Part shown: positions 1 to 5,295 of the stretch, piece by piece
How the letters are laid out: each line of letters begins with the position of its first letter
Position numbering within the stretch: position 1 is the first letter of the stretch
NCBI GenBank assembly: GCA_026419315.1
Contig: JANZZQ010000060.1
Location: 1-6,780 of the forward strand
Direction of reading: 5' to 3'
DNA: 6,780 nt
Origin: Armatimonadota bacterium
Lineage (GTDB): Bacteria; Armatimonadota; Fervidibacteria; Fervidibacterales; Fervidibacteraceae
Translations under genes and position numbers: made by a program
Notes under the pieces: generated by a model
Database searches by the model: none
Told to the model about the DNA's origin: nothing
The model's input: the letters and a program-made list of their open reading frames with translations, nothing else

Positions 1-8
1 TCCGCCAT
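1..8 (-). CDS. Probable start of acyl carrier protein gene (partial, only first codons)
   Basis: Only ATG GCG GA is inside the window, reading Met-Ala-(Asp/Glu). The ATG at 8-6 is preceded by GGAGGG (minus strand, 16-21) with a 7-base gap, an excellent ribosome binding site. Many acyl carrier proteins begin Met-Ala-Asp/Glu, and acpP commonly follows fabG in plsX-fabH-fabD-fabG-acpP operons. The identity is therefore inferred from gene order and two residues, not from any visible ACP motif; the Asp-Ser-Leu phosphopantetheine site lies outside. Two upstream ATGs, at 15 and 27, are less likely because the first abuts the Shine-Dalgarno sequence and the second has none. Confidence 0.35.
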
Positions 9-163
9 CCTTCATCCCTCCTGCCATGATTTTGTGTTTATGTTAGCGCTCGTTTTCGTTGGCAGCGTATTTGCGACTTGAGCATTTGCACTCCTCCGCA
101 ATTGAATGTTTGAACAGGGGCGTGCTAATGATAACCAACGAAGTCGCATTTTTAAAGTCCCTC
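9..163 (-). other. fabG-acpP intergenic leader, with a possible 15-codon micro-ORF
   Basis: This 155-base gap separates fabG from the probable acpP start and is the longest gap inside the operon. I see no convincing -35/-10 pair and no hairpin followed by a T-tract. It does contain a strong ribosome-binding-like GGAGGAG, five bases before an ATG at 85. That ATG opens a 15-codon frame ending at TAA 40-38, encoding a short basic peptide beginning MLKSQIRC. It could be a leader peptide or chance. A short inverted repeat TTGC/GCAA flanks the GGAGGAG. Independent control of acpP relative to fabG would be plausible, since ACP is needed in large excess, but that is inference. Confidence 0.3.
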
Positions 164-937
164 TCAGATAAGCCCCCCATCAACAACGATGACTTGCCCG
201 GTGATGTAACTTGCCGCATCGGAAGCCAAGAAAGCAACGACTTCCGCCACCTCCTCTGGTTGACCGAACCGACGAAGCGCAATTTGTGATTCGTAACGGT
301 TGCGAATTTCCTCGGGCAAAGACGCTGTCATGTCGGTGACGATGAAACCCGGAGCAACCGCATTGACAGTTATATTTCGGCTGCCAAGTTCTTTCGCGAG
401 GCTTTTCGTGAAACCGATAAGTGCAGCCTTCGCTGCAGCGTAGTTTGCTTGGCCTACATTGCCGATAAGCCCAACCACGGAACTTACATTGATTATTCGC
501 CCCCACCTTTTTGACACCATCATCGGCACGACCGCCTTCGTGCAAAGGAACGCACCCTTCAAATTCGTGTTTATGACTTCATCCCATCTGCTTTCGTCCA
601 TCCGCAAAAAGAGAGTGTCGCGAACGATGCCAGCGTTGTTGACAAGAATGTCAACACCGCCAAGTTCAGAACGAACCTTTTCAACCATAGTGCGAACTTG
701 CTCGGGGTCAATGACATCAGCTTGAATTGGCAGGACACTTCTGCCCGTTTCGGTTCGAATTTTATCTGCCAACTTTTGTGCGAGTTCAGCCTGCTGACGG
801 TAACAAAAGGCGACGGAAGCTCCACGATGGGCTAAAAGCCGGACAACGGCTGCCCCAATCCCTCTGCTTCCACCAGTAACTAAAGCGACTTTGCCCTCCA
901 ATGAAAGCGATTCAATTGCGTCCACAGTTCCAATCAC
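164..937 (-). CDS. fabG: 3-oxoacyl-[acyl-carrier-protein] reductase
   Basis: A cytoplasmic NADPH-dependent short-chain dehydrogenase that reduces 3-oxoacyl-ACP to (R)-3-hydroxyacyl-ACP in each fatty-acid elongation cycle. The 257 residues show the Rossmann nucleotide-binding motif TGGSRGIG (21-28), NNAG (100-103), the active-site Asn125 in NTNLKG, and the Ser153-Tyr166-Lys170 catalytic set within VSSVVG and YAAAK. The C-terminus ITGQVIVVDGGLI is typical of FabG. The chosen start is GTG 937, with AAGGGA six bases upstream (944-949). This gives about ten more N-terminal residues than E. coli FabG (244 aa). A shorter TTG start at 904 would match the usual length but has no ribosome binding site. 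The first 26 bases overlap the end of the upstream HEPN frame, suggesting translational coupling. Position in the fab operon supports FabG over another SDR. Confidence 0.95.
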   Translation of the reverse strand: MIGTVDAIESLSLEGKVALVTGGSRGIGAAVVRLLAHRGASVAFCYRQQAELAQKLADKIRTETGRSVLPIQADVIDPEQVRTMVEKVRSELGGVDILVNNAGIVRDTLFLRMDESRWDEVINTNLKGAFLCTKAVVPMMVSKRWGRIINVSSVVGLIGNVGQANYAAAKAALIGFTKSLAKELGSRNITVNAVAPGFIVTDMTASLPEEIRNRYESQIALRRFGQPEEVAEVVAFLASDAASYITGQVIVVDGGLI

Positions 938-1427
938 CCCTGTTCCCTTTGCTTTGCTGATTCCAAGTCATTGATGAAGCGCTCAACGATTCGTCTCCAG
1001 CGGCGAAAAGAACCTCAATGTCGGTTGGCAACTGCCCGTGATAAAAATGAGCAGCATGCAACAGGTCAATTATTTGCCCAAATCGCCTCCCAAAGTGTCT
1101 CGGCAATTGTCTCCTCAACTCGCCCTGTCTGCTTCCTTCGGTGTTCAGGTAAGCCATCGCCACCATCCGGGCAGCATCAAACAGCACATTGAAAGCATCA
1201 CGGTAATCTCCTGTCAGGCTCCTCTCTGGTGGCAATCGTCTGGCTTCCCTCATGAGGTCTTCGGCGTCAAGCATCCTTCGTCCCGCCTCGTCAAAAGCCG
1301 GCACTGCCGTCTCATTGAGCACTTCCCTTGCCGCATTCACATCGCCCCAAACCAACCTACCAAACGCCATCACGCCTGCCGCCACAGGTCCCGCCAACTT
1401 TTTCACCTCTTTGCTGGACGATGACAT
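912..1427 (-). CDS. HEPN-like helical domain protein, probably the C-terminal half of a frameshifted NTase-HEPN protein
   Basis: Reading from ATG 1427 gives 171 residues (172 from TTG 1430). The first ~45 (AGPVAAGVMAFGRLVWGD) resemble the tail of a nucleotidyltransferase domain rather than an independent N-terminus. From about residue 46 there are amphipathic helices, FDEAGRRMLDAEDLMREARRL then YRDAFNVLFDAARMVAMAYL, in the style of HEPN domains. A later stretch contains RQLPRH, which fits the R-x4-H pattern of HEPN ribonucleases, though its placement before the last helices makes a catalytic role uncertain. Neither possible start has a recognisable ribosome binding site, and the frame overlaps the upstream NTase frame by 71 bases. 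Both facts favour an original single protein. It ends inside the first codons of fabG. HEPN partners of MNT proteins are often toxin RNases, but function here is unproven. Confidence 0.55.
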   Translation of the reverse strand: MSSSSKEVKKLAGPVAAGVMAFGRLVWGDVNAAREVLNETAVPAFDEAGRRMLDAEDLMREARRLPPERSLTGDYRDAFNVLFDAARMVAMAYLNTEGSRQGELRRQLPRHFGRRFGQIIDLLHAAHFYHGQLPTDIEVLFAAGDESLSASSMTWNQQSKGNRGDWNCGRN

Positions 1428-1635
1428 CAACCCAGACAGTTAAATCAACCACCGCATCAAAGTAGTGCCCACAAGGTTTTTTGCGTTCAGTGATAACTAA
1501 AAAGTCAAGGTCGCAAGCGAGTTTCGAGGCATAAACGGCTGAGCCGAAAAGGACGATGGCACGGATATTTTTGTCAACCTTGAGCAACGCCTCTATCGCT
1601 CGAGCCAAGTGAGTTTTCAACTGGCTTCGCGTCAT
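1357..1635 (-). CDS. MNT-type nucleotidyltransferase domain protein, C-terminus probably frameshifted
   Basis: This 92-residue frame starts at ATG 1635, 17 bases after the fabD stop, with a GAGGCGG-like ribosome binding site. It carries the minimal nucleotidyltransferase signature of the DNA polymerase beta superfamily: VLFGSAVYAS (Gly31-Ser32), then CDLDFLV with Asp42 and Asp44, and a likely third metal ligand Asp70 in WVDVIV. The family transfers nucleotides to proteins or small molecules. Short versions are the antitoxin partners of HEPN toxins, sometimes AMPylating them. Beyond residue ~78 the sequence turns into Gly/Arg-rich GGTCGGRRDGVW, unlike a domain end, while the overlapping +1 frame continues with plausible domain-tail residues. 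Dropping one base from the A5 run at 1399-1403 would give VDVIVQQRGEKLAGPVAAG and a ~240-residue NTase-HEPN protein. Pseudogene, sequencing error and recoding all remain open. Confidence 0.7.
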   Translation of the reverse strand: MTRSQLKTHLARAIEALLKVDKNIRAIVLFGSAVYASKLACDLDFLVITERKKPCGHYFDAVVDLTVWVDVIVQQRGEKVGGTCGGRRDGVW

Positions 1636-1652
1636 GGCGATTCCGCCTCAGT

Positions 1653-2579
1653 TCACATGCTCTCCAGTGCATTGACCGTCTCCTCAAAAGATTTTGGGTC
1701 TTCAACGCAGAAAGTTACTGCATCGGGAACGATTCTCCTGACCAAGCCGCTGAGCACTCTCCCCGGCCCAAGTTCAACGAAGACCTTGACACCATTTTCG
1801 TGCATCGTCTTCACGCAATCGACCCAACGGACAGGAGAAGTCAACTGCTCAACGAGCAACCGCTTCATTTCGTTTCCATCCGTTACCGGTTTACCGGTCA
1901 CATTGGCGACAATTGGAACATCTGGGTCTTTGAAGTTCGCTTGTTCAACGTGTTGTCGGAACAGTTCTTTTGCATCATTCATCAAAGGCGAGTGGAAAGC
2001 GCCGCTGACTTTCAAGGGCACAGCCTTGACGGCGCCGAATTGGCGGGCAATTTGGATGGCGTGCTCAACTGCCGGGATTTCCCCAGAGATGACAATTTGG
2101 TCGGGGGCGTTGTAGTTTGCGATAGTGATGATCCCCTTTTCTGAAGCAGCTTGACAAAGCTTTTCTACTTGCTCCGAAGAAGCGCCTAAGATGGCAGCCA
2201 TGCTGCCAGCGGGTGCTTGGTTCATCAATTCCCCCCGCTTAGCCACCAACTTCAAGCCCTCTTCAAACTCCAACGCACCGCTGGCGACAACCGCAGTCCA
2301 CTCGCCCAGACTGTGGCCTGCAACAAATTTGGGTTGAATCCCGCGCTCGGAAACGAGAACCCAACAAGCAAAACAGGTGGTGAAAATGGCAGGTTGAGCG
2401 TTGATGGTCTGCGTTAGTTCCTCCTCGGGACCTTCAAAGCAAAGTTTTGTGAGAGGACGACCTGTTACTTTTTCTGCGGTTTTGTAAAACTCCTGAAGTT
2501 CGGGGAAGGCTTTCAATAAGCTTTTGCCCATCCCCACACGCTGCACTCCTTGCCCTGGAAAAATAAACGCCAGCGCCAT
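1653..2579 (-). CDS. fabD: Malonyl-CoA:ACP transacylase
   Basis: Transfers malonyl from malonyl-CoA to the phosphopantetheine of ACP, supplying the two-carbon extender for fatty-acid synthesis in the cytoplasm. The 308 residues begin with the oxyanion-hole motif FPGQGVQ (7-13). They carry the nucleophile Ser90 in GHSLGEW, the carboxylate-binding Arg115 in KRGELMNQAPAGSM, and the catalytic His196 in SGAFHSPLM. Near the end is the family motif ELGPGRVLSGLV. Length matches E. coli FabD (309 aa). ATG 2579 is preceded by AAAGGAGG about six bases upstream, a near-perfect ribosome binding site, so the start is secure. It follows fabH with a 75-base gap and is followed by the NTase frame after 17 bases rather than by fabG, the usual neighbour. 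Confidence 0.97.
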   Translation of the reverse strand: MALAFIFPGQGVQRVGMGKSLLKAFPELQEFYKTAEKVTGRPLTKLCFEGPEEELTQTINAQPAIFTTCFACWVLVSERGIQPKFVAGHSLGEWTAVVASGALEFEEGLKLVAKRGELMNQAPAGSMAAILGASSEQVEKLCQAASEKGIITIANYNAPDQIVISGEIPAVEHAIQIARQFGAVKAVPLKVSGAFHSPLMNDAKELFRQHVEQANFKDPDVPIVANVTGKPVTDGNEMKRLLVEQLTSPVRWVDCVKTMHENGVKVFVELGPGRVLSGLVRRIVPDAVTFCVEDPKSFEETVNALESM

Positions 2580-2622
2580 GTCGCTCCTCCTTTGCTCTCA
2601 GTTTTTGTATTGCCATGAAATA

Positions 2623-2654
2623 TTGCCACACCGGCAAAAGAGCGTTAGTGGCAA
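2623..2654 (-). repeat. Inverted repeat (possible RNA hairpin) between fabH and fabD
   Basis: The arms 2623-2629 (TTGCCAC) and 2648-2654 (GTGGCAA) are perfect 7-base complements around an 18-base loop, directly after the fabH stop codon. No T-run follows in the transcript direction, so it does not look like an intrinsic terminator. A processing or stability hairpin is possible; so is chance. Confidence 0.3.
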
Positions 2655-3635
2655 CTACATGCGCATGACGAAACTCGCCCACGACAACCCTGCACCGAAA
2701 CTGACGGCGACCACAACGCTTCCCTCCCTCAGCAAACCATTACGCTTCGCTTCATCCATCGCTATTGGGATTGAGGCGGCTGAAGTGTTCCCATACTTGT
2801 CAACATTGACGAAGATCTTGTCCATTGACACCCCGAGGCGCCTCGCCGCGGCGTCAATTATTCGGATGTTGGCTTGGTGGGGGAAAATCAGGTCCACGTC
2901 GCCTATCGTCAAGCCAGATTTTTGAAGGGCAGCGAGAGTGCTCTCCGCCATGACGCGGACTGCGAACTTGAAAACCTCGTTACCGTTCATAAAGAGGGTG
3001 GGGCGACCGCTGAACCCGGATTCCAAAGGGTTAGCGTAGCAGCTTTGAAGTGCACCCGCTTTCAAAAGTGGACCACCACTCCCATCACTGCCCAGGTCAA
3101 AACCGAGCAAACCTCGTCCTTCGGGCACAGGAGCAATCACCGCTGCCCCAGCACCATCGCCAAATAGGACGCAAGTTTTCCTATCCGACCAATCAACGAT
3201 GCGAGTGAGGGTCTCTGAGCCAATCACCAAAGCGCAATTTGCGCCCCCTGATTGGACAAACTGACAAGCAGTCACGACACCGTAAACGAAACCCGTGCAA
3301 CCTACGAGCAAATCAAAGGCTGCAGCTTTTGAAGCACCGATAGCGTGCTGGACTTGACAGGCTGTTGACGGGAAGAAGTAATCGGGTGTCACTGTTGCGA
3401 CAATGATCAGGTCAACTTCGCTTGGGGGAACGTTTGCATCGGCTAATGCCATTTTCGCCGCTTCAATTGCCATGGTCGTTGTAGTCTCGTGGGCGGCAGC
3501 GACTCTCCTTTCCTTTATGCCCGTTCGGGTTGTAATCCATTCATCGCTCGTGTCAACAAGCTTCTCAAGGTCAAAATTTGTCAACACCCTCTCGGGAACG
3601 TAAGAACCGAGCCCAACAATCCCGACAGACTTCAT
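2655..3635 (-). CDS. fabH: Beta-ketoacyl-ACP synthase III (initiating condensing enzyme)
   Basis: Condenses a short acyl-CoA (acetyl-CoA or a branched starter) with malonyl-ACP to start each fatty-acid chain. From ATG 3635 the protein has 326 residues, close to E. coli FabH (317). It shows the thiolase-fold catalytic triad: Cys113 in VGCTGFVYG, His253 in FPHQANIRI and Asn283 in YGNTSAASIP. The glycine-rich loop FGDGAGAAV (158-166) and the C-terminal SFGAGLSWAS are also characteristic. GAGGTG lies six bases upstream of ATG 3635 (3642-3647), so this start is preferred to the in-frame GTG at 3644, which would overlap that ribosome binding site. Cys-His-Asn separates it from FabB/FabF (Cys-His-His). 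Starter specificity cannot be read from sequence alone. It sits 44 bases downstream of plsX. Confidence 0.97.
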   Translation of the reverse strand: MKSVGIVGLGSYVPERVLTNFDLEKLVDTSDEWITTRTGIKERRVAAAHETTTTMAIEAAKMALADANVPPSEVDLIIVATVTPDYFFPSTACQVQHAIGASKAAAFDLLVGCTGFVYGVVTACQFVQSGGANCALVIGSETLTRIVDWSDRKTCVLFGDGAGAAVIAPVPEGRGLLGFDLGSDGSGGPLLKAGALQSCYANPLESGFSGRPTLFMNGNEVFKFAVRVMAESTLAALQKSGLTIGDVDLIFPHQANIRIIDAAARRLGVSMDKIFVNVDKYGNTSAASIPIAMDEAKRNGLLREGSVVVAVSFGAGLSWASFVMRM

Positions 3636-3679
3636 CGCTGTCACCTCGTAAAGAAAAGTCTCCGCTGTTGGCCGAAAGC

Positions 3680-4708
3680 CTATTTTACCGCTGAAGCGAT
3701 GACCGATTGCAGTTTTTGTGCGACTTTTTCAACGGCGTTTACGATGACATTTTCCCTTGCGACGGCGATGGCTTTAGCTATGGCTTTGTTGTCGGAAGCG
3801 CCGTGAGTGATAATGCAAACGCCTTTGATGCCTAATAAGGGTGCACCTCCATACTCGCGCCAATCCAACCGCTTTCCCAACGCCCTAAGGTATGGTCTCA
3901 AAAGCAAACCTGCAAGTTTGGTTCGCCAATTGGTCAACATCAAATCTTTGATTTCACGCCAGATGAACAGACCAATCCCTTCTGCCGCTTTAAGCAGAAT
4001 GTTGCCAACGAAACCGTCGGTGACGACAACATCGGCGGCCCCCTCAAGCAAGTAACGCCCCTCAACATTACCGACGAAATTTAGCGGCGCTGATTGCAGC
4101 AAATTGAAGGCTTCTTTCGCCACGCTTGTTCCCTTAATGGACTCCTCGCCTATGTTCAAAAGCGCAACGCGGGGATTCTGGATTCCCATCACGGCTTCGG
4201 CATACGCAGCACCCATGAGCGCAAACTGCAAAAAGTGTTCGGGTTTGCAATCAACATTCGCACCAACATCCAGAAGCAAAAAGCGACCTTGGTGATGGGG
4301 TAGGACGATGGCAATAGCGGGACGAGTTATTGGGGGCAAACATCCAACATGTAAAGTTGCTGCCGCCAACGCAGCACCTGTGTTGCCTGGTGTCACAAAA
4401 GCGTCAACTTCGCCGCTTCCCAAAAGCTTCATCCCGACAACTAAACTTGCATCGGGTTTGCGCCGAACAGCGGTCAAGGGCAATTCATCCATGCCGATAA
4501 CTTGCGAAGCGCAGACAAAATTCACTCGCTCCCGCAGCGTTGAAGGCAGCGATAAAGTTTCCCAAACTTCAGGAGTCGCCACAAGAGAGACAGTCAAGTC
4601 AGGGTGTTCCCGAACCGCTTCAAGCGCCCCACTCGCCAAAAGAGACGGTGGGTGATCTGCACCCATTATGTCCACAGCAATGTGAATCTTCCTCTCCATC
4701 ACTCGCAC
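3680..4708 (-). CDS. plsX: Phosphate acyltransferase PlsX (acyl-ACP:phosphate)
   Basis: Converts acyl-ACP and phosphate to acyl-phosphate, the donor used by the membrane enzyme PlsY to make lysophosphatidic acid; it links fatty-acid to phospholipid synthesis. The 342-residue product is the usual length (B. subtilis 333, E. coli 356). Visible family features are AVDIMGAD (11-18), VDAFVTPGNTGAAL (101-114), LLLDVGANVDCKP (144-156), LLNIGEESIKG (183-193), DVVVTDGFVGNILLK (226-240) and EYGGAPLLG (285-293). The start is set at GTG 4708 because GGAGGT lies five bases upstream. ATG 4699, three codons later, is an alternative. In-frame starts farther upstream (4756, 4747) fall in the promoter -10 region and so cannot be used from that promoter. 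It is the first gene of the operon. Confidence 0.95.
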   Translation of the reverse strand: MRVMERKIHIAVDIMGADHPPSLLASGALEAVREHPDLTVSLVATPEVWETLSLPSTLRERVNFVCASQVIGMDELPLTAVRRKPDASLVVGMKLLGSGEVDAFVTPGNTGAALAAATLHVGCLPPITRPAIAIVLPHHQGRFLLLDVGANVDCKPEHFLQFALMGAAYAEAVMGIQNPRVALLNIGEESIKGTSVAKEAFNLLQSAPLNFVGNVEGRYLLEGAADVVVTDGFVGNILLKAAEGIGLFIWREIKDLMLTNWRTKLAGLLLRPYLRALGKRLDWREYGGAPLLGIKGVCIITHGASDNKAIAKAIAVARENVIVNAVEKVAQKLQSVIASAVK

Positions 4709-4713
4709 AACAT

Positions 4714-4719
4714 ACCTCC
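4714..4719 (-). promoter_or_regulatory. Ribosome binding site deciding the plsX start
   Basis: GGAGGT on the minus strand lies five bases before GTG 4708 and 14 bases before ATG 4699. The spacing favours GTG as the initiation codon, adding Met-Arg-Val before the MERKIHIAV that many annotators would take as the N-terminus. Confidence 0.7.
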
Positions 4720-4745
4720 AATGGAATGTTTTTGGAGACAGCGAC

Positions 4746-4775
4746 ATTATAGCCACAACAAACCCAATTCGTCAA
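4746..4775 (-). promoter_or_regulatory. Sigma-70-type promoter of the plsX-fab operon
   Basis: TTGACG (4770-4775) and a perfect TATAAT (4746-4751) are separated by 18 bases. Transcription would start near 4739, giving a leader of about 30 bases before GTG 4708. The -35 box sits within the palindrome CAATT-4-AATTG (4765-4778), which could be an operator for a lipid-responsive regulator. It does not match the FapR consensus as I know it. Confidence 0.8.
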
Positions 4776-4891
4776 TTGCCCCAACTGCTCTCAACGGCTC
4801 CGCTGAAGCAATTTGTGAGAGTTTTTCCTGTTACGGTCGCACCTTTAAAGTGTGACAACCGAGCGCAAATGCGAAGTGGTTGAGGAGAGAG
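4776..4891. other. Non-coding spacer between tRNA terminator and plsX promoter
   Basis: No gene is supported here. The only structure I see is an inverted repeat on the minus strand, CTCTCA ... TGAGAG, with a ~22-base interior just upstream of the plsX promoter. It could be an upstream regulatory element or chance. Confidence 0.4.
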
Positions 4892-4933
4892 AAAAAACAA
4901 ACCAACCAACTCCCAAAGCAACTCACCAGTTGG
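4892..4933 (-). terminator. Probable terminator of the tRNA cluster
   Basis: On the minus strand, CCAACT (4928-4933) can pair with AGTTGG (4906-4911) to form a 6-bp stem. An alternative hairpin CAACT/AGTTG with a 4-base loop is nested inside the same stretch. A T-rich tract TTTGTTTTTT follows (4892-4901). The stem is weak, so the call rests mainly on the T-tract and its position after the last tRNA and before the plsX promoter. Confidence 0.45.
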
Positions 4934-4951
4934 AAACCTTTCTGCTGAAAG

Positions 4952-5026
4952 CGCGCCCGGCAGGATTTGAACCTGCGACCCCTGGCTCCGGAGGCCAGTG
5001 CTCTTTCCTGGCTGAGCTACGGGCGC
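4952..5026 (-). tRNA. tRNA-Arg (anticodon CCG)
   Basis: The 75-base cloverleaf has acceptor GCGCCCG/CGGGCGC, D-stem GCTC/GAGC, anticodon stem CTGGC/GCCAG with loop CTCCGGA (anticodon CCG, codon CGG), and T-arm GCAGG-TTCAAAT-CCTGC. The discriminator is G and A20 is present, as expected for arginine identity. The 3' CCA is not encoded: the base G is followed by CTT. It is the last gene of a three-tRNA cluster and is 63/75 identical by eye to the next tRNA upstream. Confidence 0.95.
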
Positions 5027-5063
5027 TTCGTTTTTGACTTGACAGAATTGAATTTTCGGGGGG

Positions 5064-5141
5064 TGGCGCGCCCGCTGGGATTTGAACCCAGGACCTCTGG
5101 CTCCGCAGGCCAGCGCTCTATCCGGACTGAGCTACGGGCGC
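5064..5141 (-). tRNA. tRNA-Arg (anticodon GCG), CCA encoded
   Basis: The acceptor is GCGCCCG/CGGGCGC with discriminator G and an encoded CCA (5064-5066). Anticodon stem CTGGC/GCCAG encloses loop CTGCGGA, giving anticodon GCG for codon CGC (and CGU by wobble). The T-arm is CTGGG-TTCAAAT-CCCAG, and A20 is present. Most bacteria decode CGU/CGC/CGA with an ACG anticodon edited to inosine by TadA; a GCG anticodon is uncommon in bacteria and typical of archaea. The close similarity to the CCG tRNA next to it suggests duplication followed by a change at anticodon position 34. Confidence 0.95.
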
Positions 5142-5147
5142 ATCAAA

Positions 5148-5241
5148 TGGCGGAGGGACCGGGATTCGAACCCGGGGGCAGGGCTTTAAACCCCGCCACG
5201 GCTTAGCAGGCCGTCGCCTTGGGCCACTCGGCCATCCCTCC
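5148..5241 (-). tRNA. tRNA-Ser (anticodon GCT), CCA encoded
   Basis: A class II tRNA with acceptor GGAGGGA/TCCCTCC, discriminator G and an encoded CCA (5148-5150). Anticodon stem ACGGC/GCCGT holds loop CTGCTAA, so the anticodon is GCT, reading AGC and AGU. The long variable arm pairs GGCGGGG with CCCTGCC, and the T-arm is CCGGG-TTCGAAT-CCCGG. Only six bases separate it from the next tRNA, so the cluster is surely one transcript processed to mature tRNAs. Confidence 0.96.
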
Positions 5242-5262
5242 GCTGCGAAATTTGCCGCTGTT

Positions 5263-5268
5263 ATTTTA
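5263..5268 (-). promoter_or_regulatory. Possible -10 box for the tRNA cluster
   Basis: TAAAAT lies 21 bases before the tRNA-Ser 5' end, which would put transcription start about 15 bases upstream of it. A -35 hexamer at 17-base spacing (TTACGG) is poor. No terminator separates the nucleoside hydrolase from the tRNAs, so read-through is also possible. Confidence 0.35.
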
Positions 5269-5295
5269 GCGCCTTCAACCAAGAACCGTAACACC

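Noticed and set aside
59..289. Plus-strand 76-codon frame over the fabG 3' end and leader
   Set aside because: It is antisense to fabG codons, shows no recognisable domain and has no ribosome binding site.
1038..1424. Plus-strand 128-codon frame opposite the HEPN region
   Set aside because: Its residues are the complement of the HEPN frame and look compositionally random. No initiation signal; the minus-strand frame has domain character and operon context.
1609..2144. Long plus-strand frames opposite fabD
   Set aside because: Shadows of fabD, whose full set of catalytic motifs is on the minus strand.
2580..2654. Intrinsic terminator after fabH
   Set aside because: A 7-bp inverted repeat exists but has no T-tract after it, and fabD follows with a strong ribosome binding site in the same operon.
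4746..4775. FapR-type operator at the plsX promoter
   Set aside because: A palindrome is present but it does not match the FapR consensus as I know it, so no regulator is named.
4953..5146. Direct repeats (CRISPR-like or mobile) suggested by two near-identical stretches
   Set aside because: The repeats are the two Arg tRNA genes; there is no regular repeat-spacer spacing and no transposase.
4852..5206. Plus-strand frames with GFEPATPGSGG- and GFEPRTSGSAG-like peptides
   Set aside because: These are translations of the antisense of the tRNA T-loops and anticodon arms, a known source of spurious protein annotations. The minus-strand frame at 5118-5303 is likewise tRNA sequence read as protein.
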